DNA of 49,056 nt, taken from NCBI GenBank assembly GCA_949283785.1, contig CASDTR010000038.1, positions 1 to 49,056 on the forward strand, read 5' to 3'. Both the position numbers and the translations under genes were made by a program. This document shows, one piece after another, positions 8,861 through 16,844 of this stretch; the stretch's first letter is position 1, and every line of letters starts with the position of its first letter. The notes below the pieces were generated by a model. It saw only the letters and a list, made by a program, of their open reading frames with translations, searched no databases and was not told the origin of the DNA. Source of the stretch: an uncultured Oscillospiraceae bacterium (GTDB lineage Bacteria > Bacillota > Clostridia > Oscillospirales > Acutalibacteraceae).

Positions 8861-9143
8861 AATAAAATTGCTTTTTAAATAAAATGACAACATATGCGAT
8901 AAATCATTTCCCGTTTTTTCTTAAATTTGGGTTTACCTCAAAAACCGCTGGTTCATTATAGTGTTCTGTTTTTTATTGGTAATCCGTTTTTATTCGGTCT
9001 TACAAATGTGTGCTTTTTTAGTCCCTATTTACAAAGAAAAACCGCATTGTATTGCAGAAATGTTGATATGATGCGTTTTTTTGTTTTGCTTTGCGTTCAC
9101 TATGTGCTAAAATCATATTACCGTTAAAACATATCTCAAAGGG
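8861..9143. other. AT-rich intergenic region, no gene
   Basis: No supported coding sequence. A 66-codon frame inside it has no recognisable domain and no RBS. The promoter of the GH3 gene lies at the right end. Confidence 0.5.
9086..9113 (+). promoter_or_regulatory. Promoter of the GH3 gene
   Basis: TTGCTT (9086-9091) and TAAAAT (9108-9113), 16 bases apart, lie just upstream of the start. Confidence 0.55.
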
Positions 9144-11264
9144 GTGTGCAGCCATAAAATGATTACGGAAGAAAATCGCAGGCTTCACAGAGAAAAAGGA
9201 GAGCTGACGGCTGAGAAATTAACCACTGTTCAGGCCGCTTCACAGCTTCTTCACACGTCAAGGGCTCTGCCTAAATACGGAATTAAAAAATACAACTGGT
9301 GGAACGAAAGCCTCCACGGCGTAGCAAGGGCGGGAATAGCCACTGTTTTCCCCCAGGCCATAGCCATGGCCGCCACTTTCAGCGACGATATACTTTTCCG
9401 AGTGGCGCAGATGATTTCCACCGAAGCCAGAGCTAAATTCAATTATAGCCAGAGTCATGGCGATTTCGGAATTTACAAGGGCCTTACCATGTGGTCGCCC
9501 AACATCAATATCTACCGTGACCCCCGCTTGGGAAGAGGCCATGAAACCTACGGCGAGGATCCCTATCTTACCTCGATTTTAGGCGTTGCCTTCATAAAGG
9601 GGCTTCAGGGTGACGACGAAAAATACATAAAGACCTCCGCCTGCGCAAAACATTTTGCCGTACACAGCGGTCCGGAACCCGAACGGCACACATTTAACGC
9701 AGAAGTGTCAAAAAAGGATATGTTTGAAACATATCTCCCCGCCTTTGAAAAAGCGGTCAGAGAGGCAAAGGTCAGCGGCGTTATGGGCGCTTATAACCGT
9801 ACTAACGGAGAGCCCTGCTGTGCCTCCCCTACACTCATGGAAAAGCTCCTGCGCAAAAAGTGGGGCTTTGACGGATATTATGTATCGGACTGCGGCGCCA
9901 TACTTGATATTGTTTTCAGACACCGCTACGAAAAAAATCCACTTAAAGGAGCTGCCCTCGCCCTCAACACAGGCTGTGACCTTGAGTGCGGCGCCCTTTA
10001 CAGGCTTATTCCCTTAGCCTGCGCTTTAGGATACACCAACAAGGAAACGATCAGGAAAGCGGCCGCAAGACTTATTTACATAAGAAGCCTTTTAGGCATG
10101 TTTGATCCCGAGTGTTCTTTCAACAAAATCGGCACCGAGGAAATAGCAAGCAGCGAGCATGAGAGCTTTGCCGTGGAGGTTGCGGAAAAAGGCATTGTAA
10201 TGCTCAAAAACAACGGTATTCTGCCTCTTAAAAAAAACGCTCAGAAAATATTCCTCACAGGCTACAACTCCGAAAATGAACTTGCATACTTAGGCAACTA
10301 CGCAGGAAGCCCTTCAAGCTATATAAAGATGCATGAAGCCATTCTCTCATGCAACAAAGACACCGTTTACGACCAAGGCATACATCTTTACAGCGAAAAA
10401 GAGAGCCCCTACCTTGACGCTGCGGTGAAAAAGGCCGAGGACTGTGACGTTATCATATTCTGCACGGGACTCGATTCATCAATCGAGGGCGAAGAGTCTG
10501 GCGGCGCCCTTAACGGAGGCGGCGGAAACATCGGAAAGCAGGGCGACAGGATCACCCTTGAGCTTCCCGAAATCCAGCAGCAGCTTTTAGATAAGCTCTT
10601 AAAGCTCGGCAAAAGAATAATTCTTCTCAACTTCTCGGGAGGATGCATCAGCTTCGGCAAATATGCGGAAAAGGTTGACGCGATTTTACAGTGCTGGTAT
10701 CCGGGAGCCAAGGGCGGAAAAGCTATCGGCAATATCCTTTTCGGCAAGGTTTCTCCCTCAGGCAAGCTTCCGATAACCTTTTACCGCGATATAAATGAAG
10801 TCCCCGATTTCAGGGATTACAGCATGGAAAACCGTACTTACAAATATTTCCTAGGAAAAGTTGACTATCCCTTCGGCTACGGTCTCACCTACACGAACTT
10901 TAAGCTTACAGAAAAGAATTTTGACGGCGAAAGCCTCTCCCTTTCCGTTAAAGTCAGGAATACGGGAAACACGGACTGCGACGAGGTTTTGCAGCTTTAT
11001 GTATCCTATCCGAAAACTCCTTACAGAAATCCCGTAAAATCTCTCATCGCCGTAAAGCGTTTCGGCACTAAGGCGGGAGAGGAAAAGGAGACAGAGTTTA
11101 TCCTCAAAGAGTCTGATTTTTATTCAGTAGATGACTGTGGAAACAAGGTATTTCTCAAAGGAGATTTTACCCTCTCTCTTTTCGACGGTCAGAACATTTC
11201 AGAAAACGCGGGAACATTCACTAATGAAAAAGATACTCGGATAATTGAAAAATGTCCCATCTGA
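9144..11264 (+). CDS. Glycoside hydrolase family 3 (beta-glucosidase/beta-xylosidase)
   Basis: The 706-residue protein has the GH3 (alpha/beta)8 barrel, the alpha/beta sandwich, and a C-terminal fibronectin-III-like domain (about 590-690). YNWWNESLHGVAR (about 50-62), GRGHETYGEDPYL (about 131) and AKHFAVHSGPE (169-) are typical of the branch containing bacterial beta-xylosidases. D249 in VSDCG is the nucleophile. No signal peptide is present, so it is probably cytoplasmic and acts on imported xylo- or gluco-oligosaccharides. The start is uncertain: a GTG at 9144 follows an AAAGGGG block with almost no spacing, while an ATG at 9159 has a 14-base gap. Confidence 0.92.
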   Translation: MCSHKMITEENRRLHREKGELTAEKLTTVQAASQLLHTSRALPKYGIKKYNWWNESLHGVARAGIATVFPQAIAMAATFSDDILFRVAQMISTEARAKFNYSQSHGDFGIYKGLTMWSPNINIYRDPRLGRGHETYGEDPYLTSILGVAFIKGLQGDDEKYIKTSACAKHFAVHSGPEPERHTFNAEVSKKDMFETYLPAFEKAVREAKVSGVMGAYNRTNGEPCCASPTLMEKLLRKKWGFDGYYVSDCGAILDIVFRHRYEKNPLKGAALALNTGCDLECGALYRLIPLACALGYTNKETIRKAAARLIYIRSLLGMFDPECSFNKIGTEEIASSEHESFAVEVAEKGIVMLKNNGILPLKKNAQKIFLTGYNSENELAYLGNYAGSPSSYIKMHEAILSCNKDTVYDQGIHLYSEKESPYLDAAVKKAEDCDVIIFCTGLDSSIEGEESGGALNGGGGNIGKQGDRITLELPEIQQQLLDKLLKLGKRIILLNFSGGCISFGKYAEKVDAILQCWYPGAKGGKAIGNILFGKVSPSGKLPITFYRDINEVPDFRDYSMENRTYKYFLGKVDYPFGYGLTYTNFKLTEKNFDGESLSLSVKVRNTGNTDCDEVLQLYVSYPKTPYRNPVKSLIAVKRFGTKAGEEKETEFILKESDFYSVDDCGNKVFLKGDFTLSLFDGQNISENAGTFTNEKDTRIIEKCPI

Positions 11265-11294
11265 TTTGCTTTATTTAAAAGAAAACATCAATAT

Positions 11295-11332
11295 GCCGCC
11301 GCAGACTTAAAGTTTGCGGCGGCTCTTCTTTT
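11295..11332 (+). terminator. Terminator after the GH3 gene
   Basis: GCCGCCGCA pairs with TGCGGCGGC, followed by TCTTCTTTT. The stem is strong enough to act in both directions between converging transcripts. Confidence 0.8.
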
Positions 11333-11369
11333 GCAGCACAAGCCGACTTGCTGCTGATACTTTAACCCT

Positions 11370-11924
11370 TTATCCCTGCCGTTCTTTTCTTATGATGCCG
11401 TATTCCGCTATATCCAAAAATTCTCCGCTGTTTGATTTGAATTTTTCCCTTTTGATTCCTTCCAACGTCAAACCACATTTTTGAGCCACTTTCCCTGATC
11501 CCGGATTTTTAACGACATGGCGTATTTCAACTCGGTTTACTCCTACCTCGGTGAAAAGATAACCAATAACAGCTTTTGCAGCTTCGGTCATAATGCCTTT
11601 ATTCCAGCAGTCAAAACCGATACAGTATCCAATTTCGGCATCTTCGCTTCTCTCATTTATTTTTACAACACTGATGCCGCCTATGGGTTTACCTTCATAC
11701 TCAATTGCCCAGTTATATGTATTTGATTTTCTGTATCCCATACACCACTTTCTCAAAAGCTTTTTTGTTTCTTTTGGTGATGTATGCGGAAACCATGACA
11801 TAAACCTGGTAACCCTTTCATCATTTGCCCAGTTTTCAAACATGGCCTGAGCGTCCGACACATAAAATCTTCTGAGAATAAGTCTTTCTGTCTTTATGGT
11901 TTGCGTTCCTTTATGGTTAAGCAT
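11370..11924 (-). CDS. GNAT N-acetyltransferase, RimJ/RimL type
   Basis: The 184-residue protein shows the RimL-like start (TIKTERLILRRF) and the acetyl-CoA-binding region around YCIGFDCWNKGIMTEAAKAVIGY, then VEIRHVVKNPGSGKVAQKCG. It transfers an acetyl group from acetyl-CoA to an amine of unknown identity, either a protein N-terminus or a small molecule. It is the third gene of a tight operon (3-base gap) behind a methyltransferase and a second GNAT. The attenuator upstream of the operon suggests an inducible protective role; that is inference. Confidence 0.85.
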   Translation of the reverse strand: MLNHKGTQTIKTERLILRRFYVSDAQAMFENWANDERVTRFMSWFPHTSPKETKKLLRKWCMGYRKSNTYNWAIEYEGKPIGGISVVKINERSEDAEIGYCIGFDCWNKGIMTEAAKAVIGYLFTEVGVNRVEIRHVVKNPGSGKVAQKCGLTLEGIKREKFKSNSGEFLDIAEYGIIRKERQG

Positions 11925-11927
11925 AAT

Positions 11928-12410
11928 TTATTCCTCCAATCTGTATTCCATTCTGATTTCGCGCTCCGTCATGGAGCAGCTCCTGTAAAAGGAAATTGCA
12001 TCTTTATTGAATGCCCAAACGCCGAGATCCACCATTTTACATTTTTGCTCTCGTGCTTCCATTTTGCACCGTTCAAAAAGAAGCGTCCCTATCCCCTGTC
12101 TCTGATATGCTTTCAGCACGCAAATATCATCAATATAGAAACGGTCGAAATCCACATATACGCAGTGGTTTCGGTAAGAGACAACCCAGGCAAAAGCGTA
12201 CCCGACTATATCTCCATTATCTGTTTCGGCAATAAAAACAAAATGCTTCGGGTCGCTGAGTATTTCTTCAAAAGCTTCTCTTGCAAAATAACGCGGTTCA
12301 TTTTTAAAAAGATCGGGTCTGCCGTCATGATGCAGCTGCGCTATTTCCTTCTGAATAGGACGGATATTTTCGCAGTCCGCCGAAACAGCCCTGCGTATAT
12401 TAATATTCAT
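11928..12410 (-). CDS. GNAT N-acetyltransferase
   Basis: The 160-residue protein has the GNAT fold. The acetyl-CoA loop is YQRQGIGTLLFER (about 102-114), preceded by the strand FYIDDICVLKAY; the family's C-terminal segment is GVWAFNKDAISFYRSCS. The substrate is unknown. It lies four bases after the methyltransferase and three bases before the next GNAT, so all three form one operon. Confidence 0.87.
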   Translation of the reverse strand: MNINIRRAVSADCENIRPIQKEIAQLHHDGRPDLFKNEPRYFAREAFEEILSDPKHFVFIAETDNGDIVGYAFAWVVSYRNHCVYVDFDRFYIDDICVLKAYQRQGIGTLLFERCKMEAREQKCKMVDLGVWAFNKDAISFYRSCSMTEREIRMEYRLEE

Positions 12411-12414
12411 ATTT

Positions 12415-13203
12415 TTATTCCTTTCTGAAAATATCTAGGGTATGAAATGAGTACCCAATCAGATCCTTCCTTTCGCATACGGAGAGATGATACTTTAAAT
12501 ACATCTCGTATATTGAACTATCCATTTTATCAACTGTGTCGCACAAAAGCTCTGTCAGACCGTCCGCTGAAACAAAATGAAGCCGTGTCACATTAAAATT
12601 GCTTCTCAGCTCATCTATATCCTCTTTTCGGCAAAGCTCAAATATATCTCCCGGATTTGAATGAGTATCAAAGGTTTCCGTGTTTATCATAGACTTTTCA
12701 ATCAGATTGAAAATTTCACCTTTCACAAATCCGAAATTGATTACGCTGGGATCTACCATACAGTAAGCGACAAAAACAATTCCGCCTTTCTTTGTGACCC
12801 GGATCGCCTCCGACAAGGCTTTCAGCTTATCCTCCTGATTAAACAGATGATACATGGGGCCGAGAAGCAAAGTGATATCATAAGTGTCGTTTTTAAATTC
12901 TGCCAAATCGACAGCGTTGCCCTGTGTGATTGTGACGTCCTCGCCCTTTTTGGTATTTTTGATGAATATTTCAATATTGTGCTCTGTAAGTTCCACGGCG
13001 TCCACGCGATAGCCCTTCCTTGCCAAAGCATGGCTGTATCTGCCTGTGGCAGCTCCGATTTCCAGAATCCGCATATCGGGCTTCAAATATTTCTCTATAT
13101 ATTTCATAGTTGTGATATACTCTACCATCCCGTGCTTTGAAAGTAGCCTATTGTCCTCGTCGTAATTTTCATAATAGTTTTTTACATACTCTTGCGCTTT
13201 CAT
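12415..13203 (-). CDS. Class I SAM-dependent methyltransferase under leader-peptide attenuation
   Basis: The 262-residue protein has a class I Rossmann methyltransferase core. Motif I is MRILEIGAATGRYSHALA (about 44-61), and DAVELT and TYDITLLLGPMYHL are the later SAM-site strands. The substrate is not identifiable: it could be RNA, a protein or a small molecule. A strong RBS (GAGGAGG, 13211-13217) lies close upstream. Ahead of it are a consensus promoter, a short translated leader and an intrinsic terminator, an arrangement known from antibiotic-inducible rRNA methyltransferase and efflux genes. A role in resistance to a ribosome-targeting compound is therefore plausible but not shown. Confidence 0.85.
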   Translation of the reverse strand: MKAQEYVKNYYENYDEDNRLLSKHGMVEYITTMKYIEKYLKPDMRILEIGAATGRYSHALARKGYRVDAVELTEHNIEIFIKNTKKGEDVTITQGNAVDLAEFKNDTYDITLLLGPMYHLFNQEDKLKALSEAIRVTKKGGIVFVAYCMVDPSVINFGFVKGEIFNLIEKSMINTETFDTHSNPGDIFELCRKEDIDELRSNFNVTRLHFVSADGLTELLCDTVDKMDSSIYEMYLKYHLSVCERKDLIGYSFHTLDIFRKE

Positions 13204-13222
13204 TTTAAAACCTCCTCTAAAT

Positions 13223-13260
13223 AAAAAAACAGCGCAGGCTATAAATTATAGCTTGCACTG
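13223..13260 (-). terminator. Attenuator terminator before the methyltransferase gene
   Basis: On the minus strand a stem of about 14 pairs (CAGTGCA...GCTATA against TATAGC...TGCGCTG) is followed by seven T residues, ending only a few bases before the RBS of the methyltransferase gene. Its 3' arm (AGCCTGC) can alternatively pair with GCAGGCT inside the leader (13319-13326), the hallmark of attenuation. Confidence 0.85.
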
Positions 13261-13287
13261 TGTATATCTTATCAATATAAATTTGGT

Positions 13288-13398
13288 CTATTTACACCGA
13301 TAAGGGTACAACAATGTAAGCCTGCTTTTCTGCCAATACACGACAGCTGCAAACTGCATAGGGAACATATAAAATTTATGTCCGAATCGGTTGAGCAT
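13288..13398 (-). CDS. Leader peptide (36 aa) of the methyltransferase operon
   Basis: Too short for most gene finders. On the minus strand an AAGGAGGTG site (13404-13412) lies five bases before an ATG that opens a 36-codon frame ending in TAG. The peptide begins MLNRFGHKFYMFPM and ends with a basic tail. Codons 25-27 contain the GCAGGCT segment that can pair with the 3' arm of the downstream terminator. A ribosome stalled upstream of these codons would leave this segment free and favour read-through, so the peptide's translation, not its product, is probably what matters. The stalling signal (drug or amino acid) is unknown. Confidence 0.75.
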   Translation of the reverse strand: MLNRFGHKFYMFPMQFAAVVYWQKSRLTLLYPYRCK

Positions 13399-13425
13399 TG
13401 TTGCACCTCCTTACTGTTTTGCATC

Positions 13426-13454
13426 ACTATAAACCTAAATATAACGGTTGTCAA
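13426..13454 (-). promoter_or_regulatory. Consensus promoter of the leader-methyltransferase-GNAT-GNAT operon
   Basis: TTGACA (13449-13454) and TATAGT (13426-13431) with a 17-base spacer. A strong promoter ahead of a terminator fits control by attenuation. Confidence 0.85.
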
Positions 13455-13556
13455 GGGCTGTTATGAATAAAATTTTAAAAACACGGATTTTTTATTATCT
13501 CACTGCCGAAATAACGGTGTGAAAAATGAAAGCAAGGGGTATATTAAAGTCTTTGC

Positions 13557-13763
13557 TTACTCGACGGAAACCACTTCATATCCCGCGTCGGTTACAGCCT
13601 TGGCGAGAGCTTCGTCGCTTACATCCTGCGTGAGAGTTACAAACGCTGTTTTCTTCTCAAGGTCAACCTTCGCGCTTACTCCCTCAAGGTCGTTAAGAGC
13701 CTTTTCCACTCTCGCGCTGCAATGACCGCAGGCCATTCCTTCAATAATCATTTTCTTTTCCAT
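13557..13763 (-). CDS. copZ: Possible internal translation product: CopZ-like copper chaperone
   Basis: Within the copA frame an ATG at 13763 (Met791) is preceded by AAAGGAGG (13774-13781) with a 10-base gap. Initiation there would give a 68-residue protein, the normal size of CopZ, with the Cu(I) site GMACGHC near its N-terminus and a complete beta-alpha-beta-beta-alpha-beta ferredoxin-like length. The sequence is the C-terminal domain of CopA, so this would be a second, soluble product of the same frame. The site is seen directly; its use is inference. A former separate copZ fused by loss of the copA stop codon would explain it. Confidence 0.5.
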   Translation of the reverse strand: MEKKMIIEGMACGHCSARVEKALNDLEGVSAKVDLEKKTAFVTLTQDVSDEALAKAVTDAGYEVVSVE

Positions 13764-16133
13764 TTTTATTTTTCCTCCTTTAAGCTTTATATCTACGGAC
13801 GAAACAGCCGCTTTCGGCTTTTCGCCGCTGATTTTATTGCCGCCCGGCAATATTTTACTGTTTTTAAAGAATTTGAGCCTTAAAGCGTTTGTGACAACGC
13901 ACACTGAGCTTAAACTCATGGCTCCCGCCGCTATCATGGGATTGAGCTTTAATCCGAATACATTATAAAACAATCCTGCCGCTACAGGAATACATACGGC
14001 GTTATAAATCAGCGCCCAGAAAAGGTTTTCCTTGATATTCCTGATGACCGCTTTGCTGAGCTTTACCGCTGCAACAGCTTCATTAAGATCGCCTTTCATA
14101 AGCACGATATCCGCCGACTCTATGGCGATGTCAGTACCCGCTCCGATTGCGATTCCCACATCTGCCGCGGCAAGGGCGGGGGCGTCGTTGATTCCGTCGC
14201 CTATCATGGCGGTGACGCCTTTTTCTTTAAGTGAGCTTACTACCCTTTCCTTATCCTGAGGCAGCACTCCCGCTGAAAACTCAGTGACACCCGCCTGTGA
14301 AGCTATGGCCTTTGCCGTTACTTCATTATCGCCGGTAAGCATCATTGTACTGATGCCCATTGACTTAAACTCCTCAATTGCTGCCGGACTTGTGGGCTTT
14401 ATGGTATCGGATACTGCAATTATACCTATTACCGTATTGTCATCGGCAAAGAAAAGTGGTGTTTTTCCCATTTCGGCAAGGCTCTGCGCTTTGGCTTTTG
14501 AAACTTCCTCAAAAACGCCAAGCTCCTCCATATAAGCTCCGTTGCCGCCGTAAATCCTTCTGCCGTCTACAAGAGCGGAAATTCCACGTCCTGCTTTTTG
14601 GGTATACCCTTCTGCTTCGGGGATTGCAATATTCCTTTCCTTCGCCTCCTCGAGCACTGCACCCGCCAGAGGATGCTCCGAAAGCTTCTCCACTGCGGCG
14701 CAGATTCCGAGAAAGTCATCGGCATCAGCTTGGGGGTTTGAATTGATTATAATATCCGTTACAACAGGTTTACCTTCTGTGATTGTGCCGGTTTTATCGA
14801 GAGCTATATTCTTTATGCTGTGAGCGGTTTCCAAAGCTTCGGCACTCTTAATGAGAATACCCAGCTCCGCACCTTTTCCCGTACCTACCATAATCGCCGT
14901 AGGTGTTGCAAGTCCCAGAGCACAGGGACAGGAAATTACAAGTACCGATATACCAATGGACATTGCAAATTCAAATTCGGCTCCCGAAAGAAGCCATGCT
15001 ATAACCGAAACAATGGCAACAGCAATAACTGCCGGAACGAAAATCCTGCTGACTTTATCGGCAAGCTTCGCAATGGGCGCTTTCGATGACGACGCCTCTT
15101 CCACAAGCTTTATTATCTGCGAAAGTGCTGTATCCTCGCCCACATTTGATGCTTTCATTTTAAAGTATCCACTCTTATTTATAGTGGCTCCTGTGACTTT
15201 ATCTCCGGGCTCCTTATCTGCCGGCATACTCTCGCCTGTTATGGCGGATTCATCCACTGATCCGTTTCCGATGATTATAACTCCGTCGGCGGGGATTGTC
15301 TCTCCCGAACGGACTATGAGTATATCTCCCACAGCTATTTCATCGGCGGAAATTATCTTTTCCTCACCGTCACGCTCAACACATGCTGTTTTCGGCGCAA
15401 GGGAAATAAGCCTTGAAATCGCCTGACTGGTCTTGCCCTTGGCTCTCGCTTCGAGAAGCTTTCCCAGGGAAATAAGAGTCAGAATCATTGCAGCCGATTC
15501 AAAATACAAATCCATTGAATACTGCTCGATTATGCCGTAATCCGAAACGGAAAAGCCGTAGGATATTTTATATATTGCGTAAATCCCGTAAAGGACGGAA
15601 GCGCCCGAACCTATCGCGATAAGTGAATCCATATTGGGCGCCCCTTTAAACAGGGACTTGAATCCGTTTTTAAAGTAATGGAAATTTACAAACACCACAG
15701 GAATACACAAAATGAACTGAGTAAAGGTAAAGGTCATAGCGTTATTGACCGAGTGGAAAAATGACGGCAAAGGAAAACCCATCATATGACCCATGGAAAT
15801 ATAGAAAAGCGGAACGGTAAATATTATGGATATAATAAGCCGCTTTTTCATATCGGAAATATGCTTTTCAACCTCTGAAATTCCCTTTTCGGCAGAAACA
15901 CTTTTGCTCTTTTCGCCGCTGCTCTGAGGAGTGGCTCCGTATCCGCCGCTCTCAACCGCTTTCACAATTTCACCGCTGCCTGTTTTGCTCTCATCATAAG
16001 TTACGGTCATTGAATTAGTAAGGAGATTTACCTCCGCCTTTTCTACTCCCTCAACACCGCACACGCTCTTTTCAACATGAGCGCTGCAAGCTGAACAGGT
16101 CATGCCCGTTACCGTATATTTTTCAGTTTTCAT
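13557..16133 (-). CDS. copA: Copper-translocating P-type ATPase with a C-terminal CopZ-like domain
   Basis: The 858-residue membrane protein is a P1B-type copper pump. Order: N-terminal heavy-metal domain with GMTCSAC (C13, C16), membrane helices from about 100, the A domain with a TGES-like segment (near 299), the ion-site SCPC (401-404), phosphorylation site D446 in DKTGT, the nucleotide-domain SEHP, and GDGINDAP. It exports Cu(I). Unusually, a second metal-binding domain (GMACGHC, C802 and C805) is attached at the C-terminus after a linker of about 35 residues without clear structure. That linker encodes a Shine-Dalgarno site in front of Met791. No CopY or CsoR gene is adjacent. The RBS is an AGGTGAT block identical to that of the next upstream gene. 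Confidence 0.95.
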   Translation of the reverse strand: MKTEKYTVTGMTCSACSAHVEKSVCGVEGVEKAEVNLLTNSMTVTYDESKTGSGEIVKAVESGGYGATPQSSGEKSKSVSAEKGISEVEKHISDMKKRLIISIIFTVPLFYISMGHMMGFPLPSFFHSVNNAMTFTFTQFILCIPVVFVNFHYFKNGFKSLFKGAPNMDSLIAIGSGASVLYGIYAIYKISYGFSVSDYGIIEQYSMDLYFESAAMILTLISLGKLLEARAKGKTSQAISRLISLAPKTACVERDGEEKIISADEIAVGDILIVRSGETIPADGVIIIGNGSVDESAITGESMPADKEPGDKVTGATINKSGYFKMKASNVGEDTALSQIIKLVEEASSSKAPIAKLADKVSRIFVPAVIAVAIVSVIAWLLSGAEFEFAMSIGISVLVISCPCALGLATPTAIMVGTGKGAELGILIKSAEALETAHSIKNIALDKTGTITEGKPVVTDIIINSNPQADADDFLGICAAVEKLSEHPLAGAVLEEAKERNIAIPEAEGYTQKAGRGISALVDGRRIYGGNGAYMEELGVFEEVSKAKAQSLAEMGKTPLFFADDNTVIGIIAVSDTIKPTSPAAIEEFKSMGISTMMLTGDNEVTAKAIASQAGVTEFSAGVLPQDKERVVSSLKEKGVTAMIGDGINDAPALAAADVGIAIGAGTDIAIESADIVLMKGDLNEAVAAVKLSKAVIRNIKENLFWALIYNAVCIPVAAGLFYNVFGLKLNPMIAAGAMSLSSVCVVTNALRLKFFKNSKILPGGNKISGEKPKAAVSSVDIKLKGGKIKMEKKMIIEGMACGHCSARVEKALNDLEGVSAKVDLEKKTAFVTLTQDVSDEALAKAVTDAGYEVVSVE

Positions 16134-16149
16134 ATTATCACCTGCCGTT
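16131..16149 (-). repeat. Duplicated translation-start segment, copy at copA
   Basis: On the minus strand AACGGCAGGTGATAATATG is identical to the segment at the start of the GNAT gene (16755-16773). Both contain the RBS and the ATG. Confidence 0.85.
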
Positions 16150-16268
16150 ATGCTTTTATTTTATTTTCATAATACGCTTTATACGCTTTTGCCTGCGGCA
16201 ATAAAGCGATTTCGTTTTATGCAATTCTCACATACACTTTTGCAAATCTCAATTTTCCGACACATTTA

Positions 16269-16757
16269 TTATTTCAATTCTTTTACATACAATCGGTCTG
16301 TTCCGTTTCCGTAATTGGTTATATCCTTTAAATATCGGTATCCGAATTTCTCATATAAACCCACATGTTCCGACGGAATATAGGTTCTTGTAAATCCACA
16401 TTCTTTGGCATATTCATTTGCAAAATCAATAAGCTTTTCGCTGATTCTATTGCCGCGATAATCCTCCGCCACAAAGACACTCGATATCCACGGATATATT
16501 TCGGGCAAGGGATAATAATCCGTCTTCATTATGGTGGCCATTCCCACTACCTGACCGTTTATTTCCGCCGCAAAGGGAGCTTCCCAATCGGTAAACTCCC
16601 ATGTTCGCAGTATTCGGAGCATATGTTCCTTTACTTCTTCCCATGAAAAATTTTCCACAAAATAAATCAGTCTGTCCGCCAAGTCCGTGTTTTTATCTAC
16701 CTTTTTAATCTCCAACTCATCCATGCTTAAATTCTTACAGGTCATTCCTGTTTCCAT
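16269..16757 (-). CDS. GNAT N-acetyltransferase with a copA-like 5' end
   Basis: The 162-residue protein is a GNAT acetyltransferase: EINGQVVGMATIM (about 75-88), then ISSVFVAEDYRGNRISEKLIDFA with the acetyl-CoA loop, and HVGLYEKFGYRYL near the C-terminus. The substrate is unknown. The first seven codons (METGMTC) and 19 bases around the start match the start of copA almost exactly, including the TGMTC metal-binding motif, which makes no sense in a GNAT. The original start was perhaps Met12. It lies between the GH16 gene and copA on the same strand. Confidence 0.82.
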   Translation of the reverse strand: METGMTCKNLSMDELEIKKVDKNTDLADRLIYFVENFSWEEVKEHMLRILRTWEFTDWEAPFAAEINGQVVGMATIMKTDYYPLPEIYPWISSVFVAEDYRGNRISEKLIDFANEYAKECGFTRTYIPSEHVGLYEKFGYRYLKDITNYGNGTDRLYVKELK

Positions 16758-16773
16758 ATTATCACCTGCCGTT
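16755..16773 (-). repeat. Duplicated translation-start segment, copy at the GNAT gene
   Basis: Same 19 bases as at copA. Inside the gene the similarity resumes at AAC(A/G)GG(A/C)ATGACCTGT, as expected if about six codons of a copA 5' copy had been lost in frame. Confidence 0.85.
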
Positions 16774-16844
16774 TCGTTTATTTATAACCGAAGCGGCACA
16801 TAAGTCTGCGCCGCCTCAAAACATTTTTTCAGTTTAAGGGACAC

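Noticed and set aside
8927-9127. A 66-codon plus-strand frame before the GH3 gene
   Set aside because: No RBS, no domain, and it overlaps the GH3 promoter.
13272-13454. A 60-codon minus-strand frame over the methyltransferase leader region
   Set aside because: It overlaps the promoter and has no RBS; the 36-codon leader in another frame has a strong RBS at the right distance.
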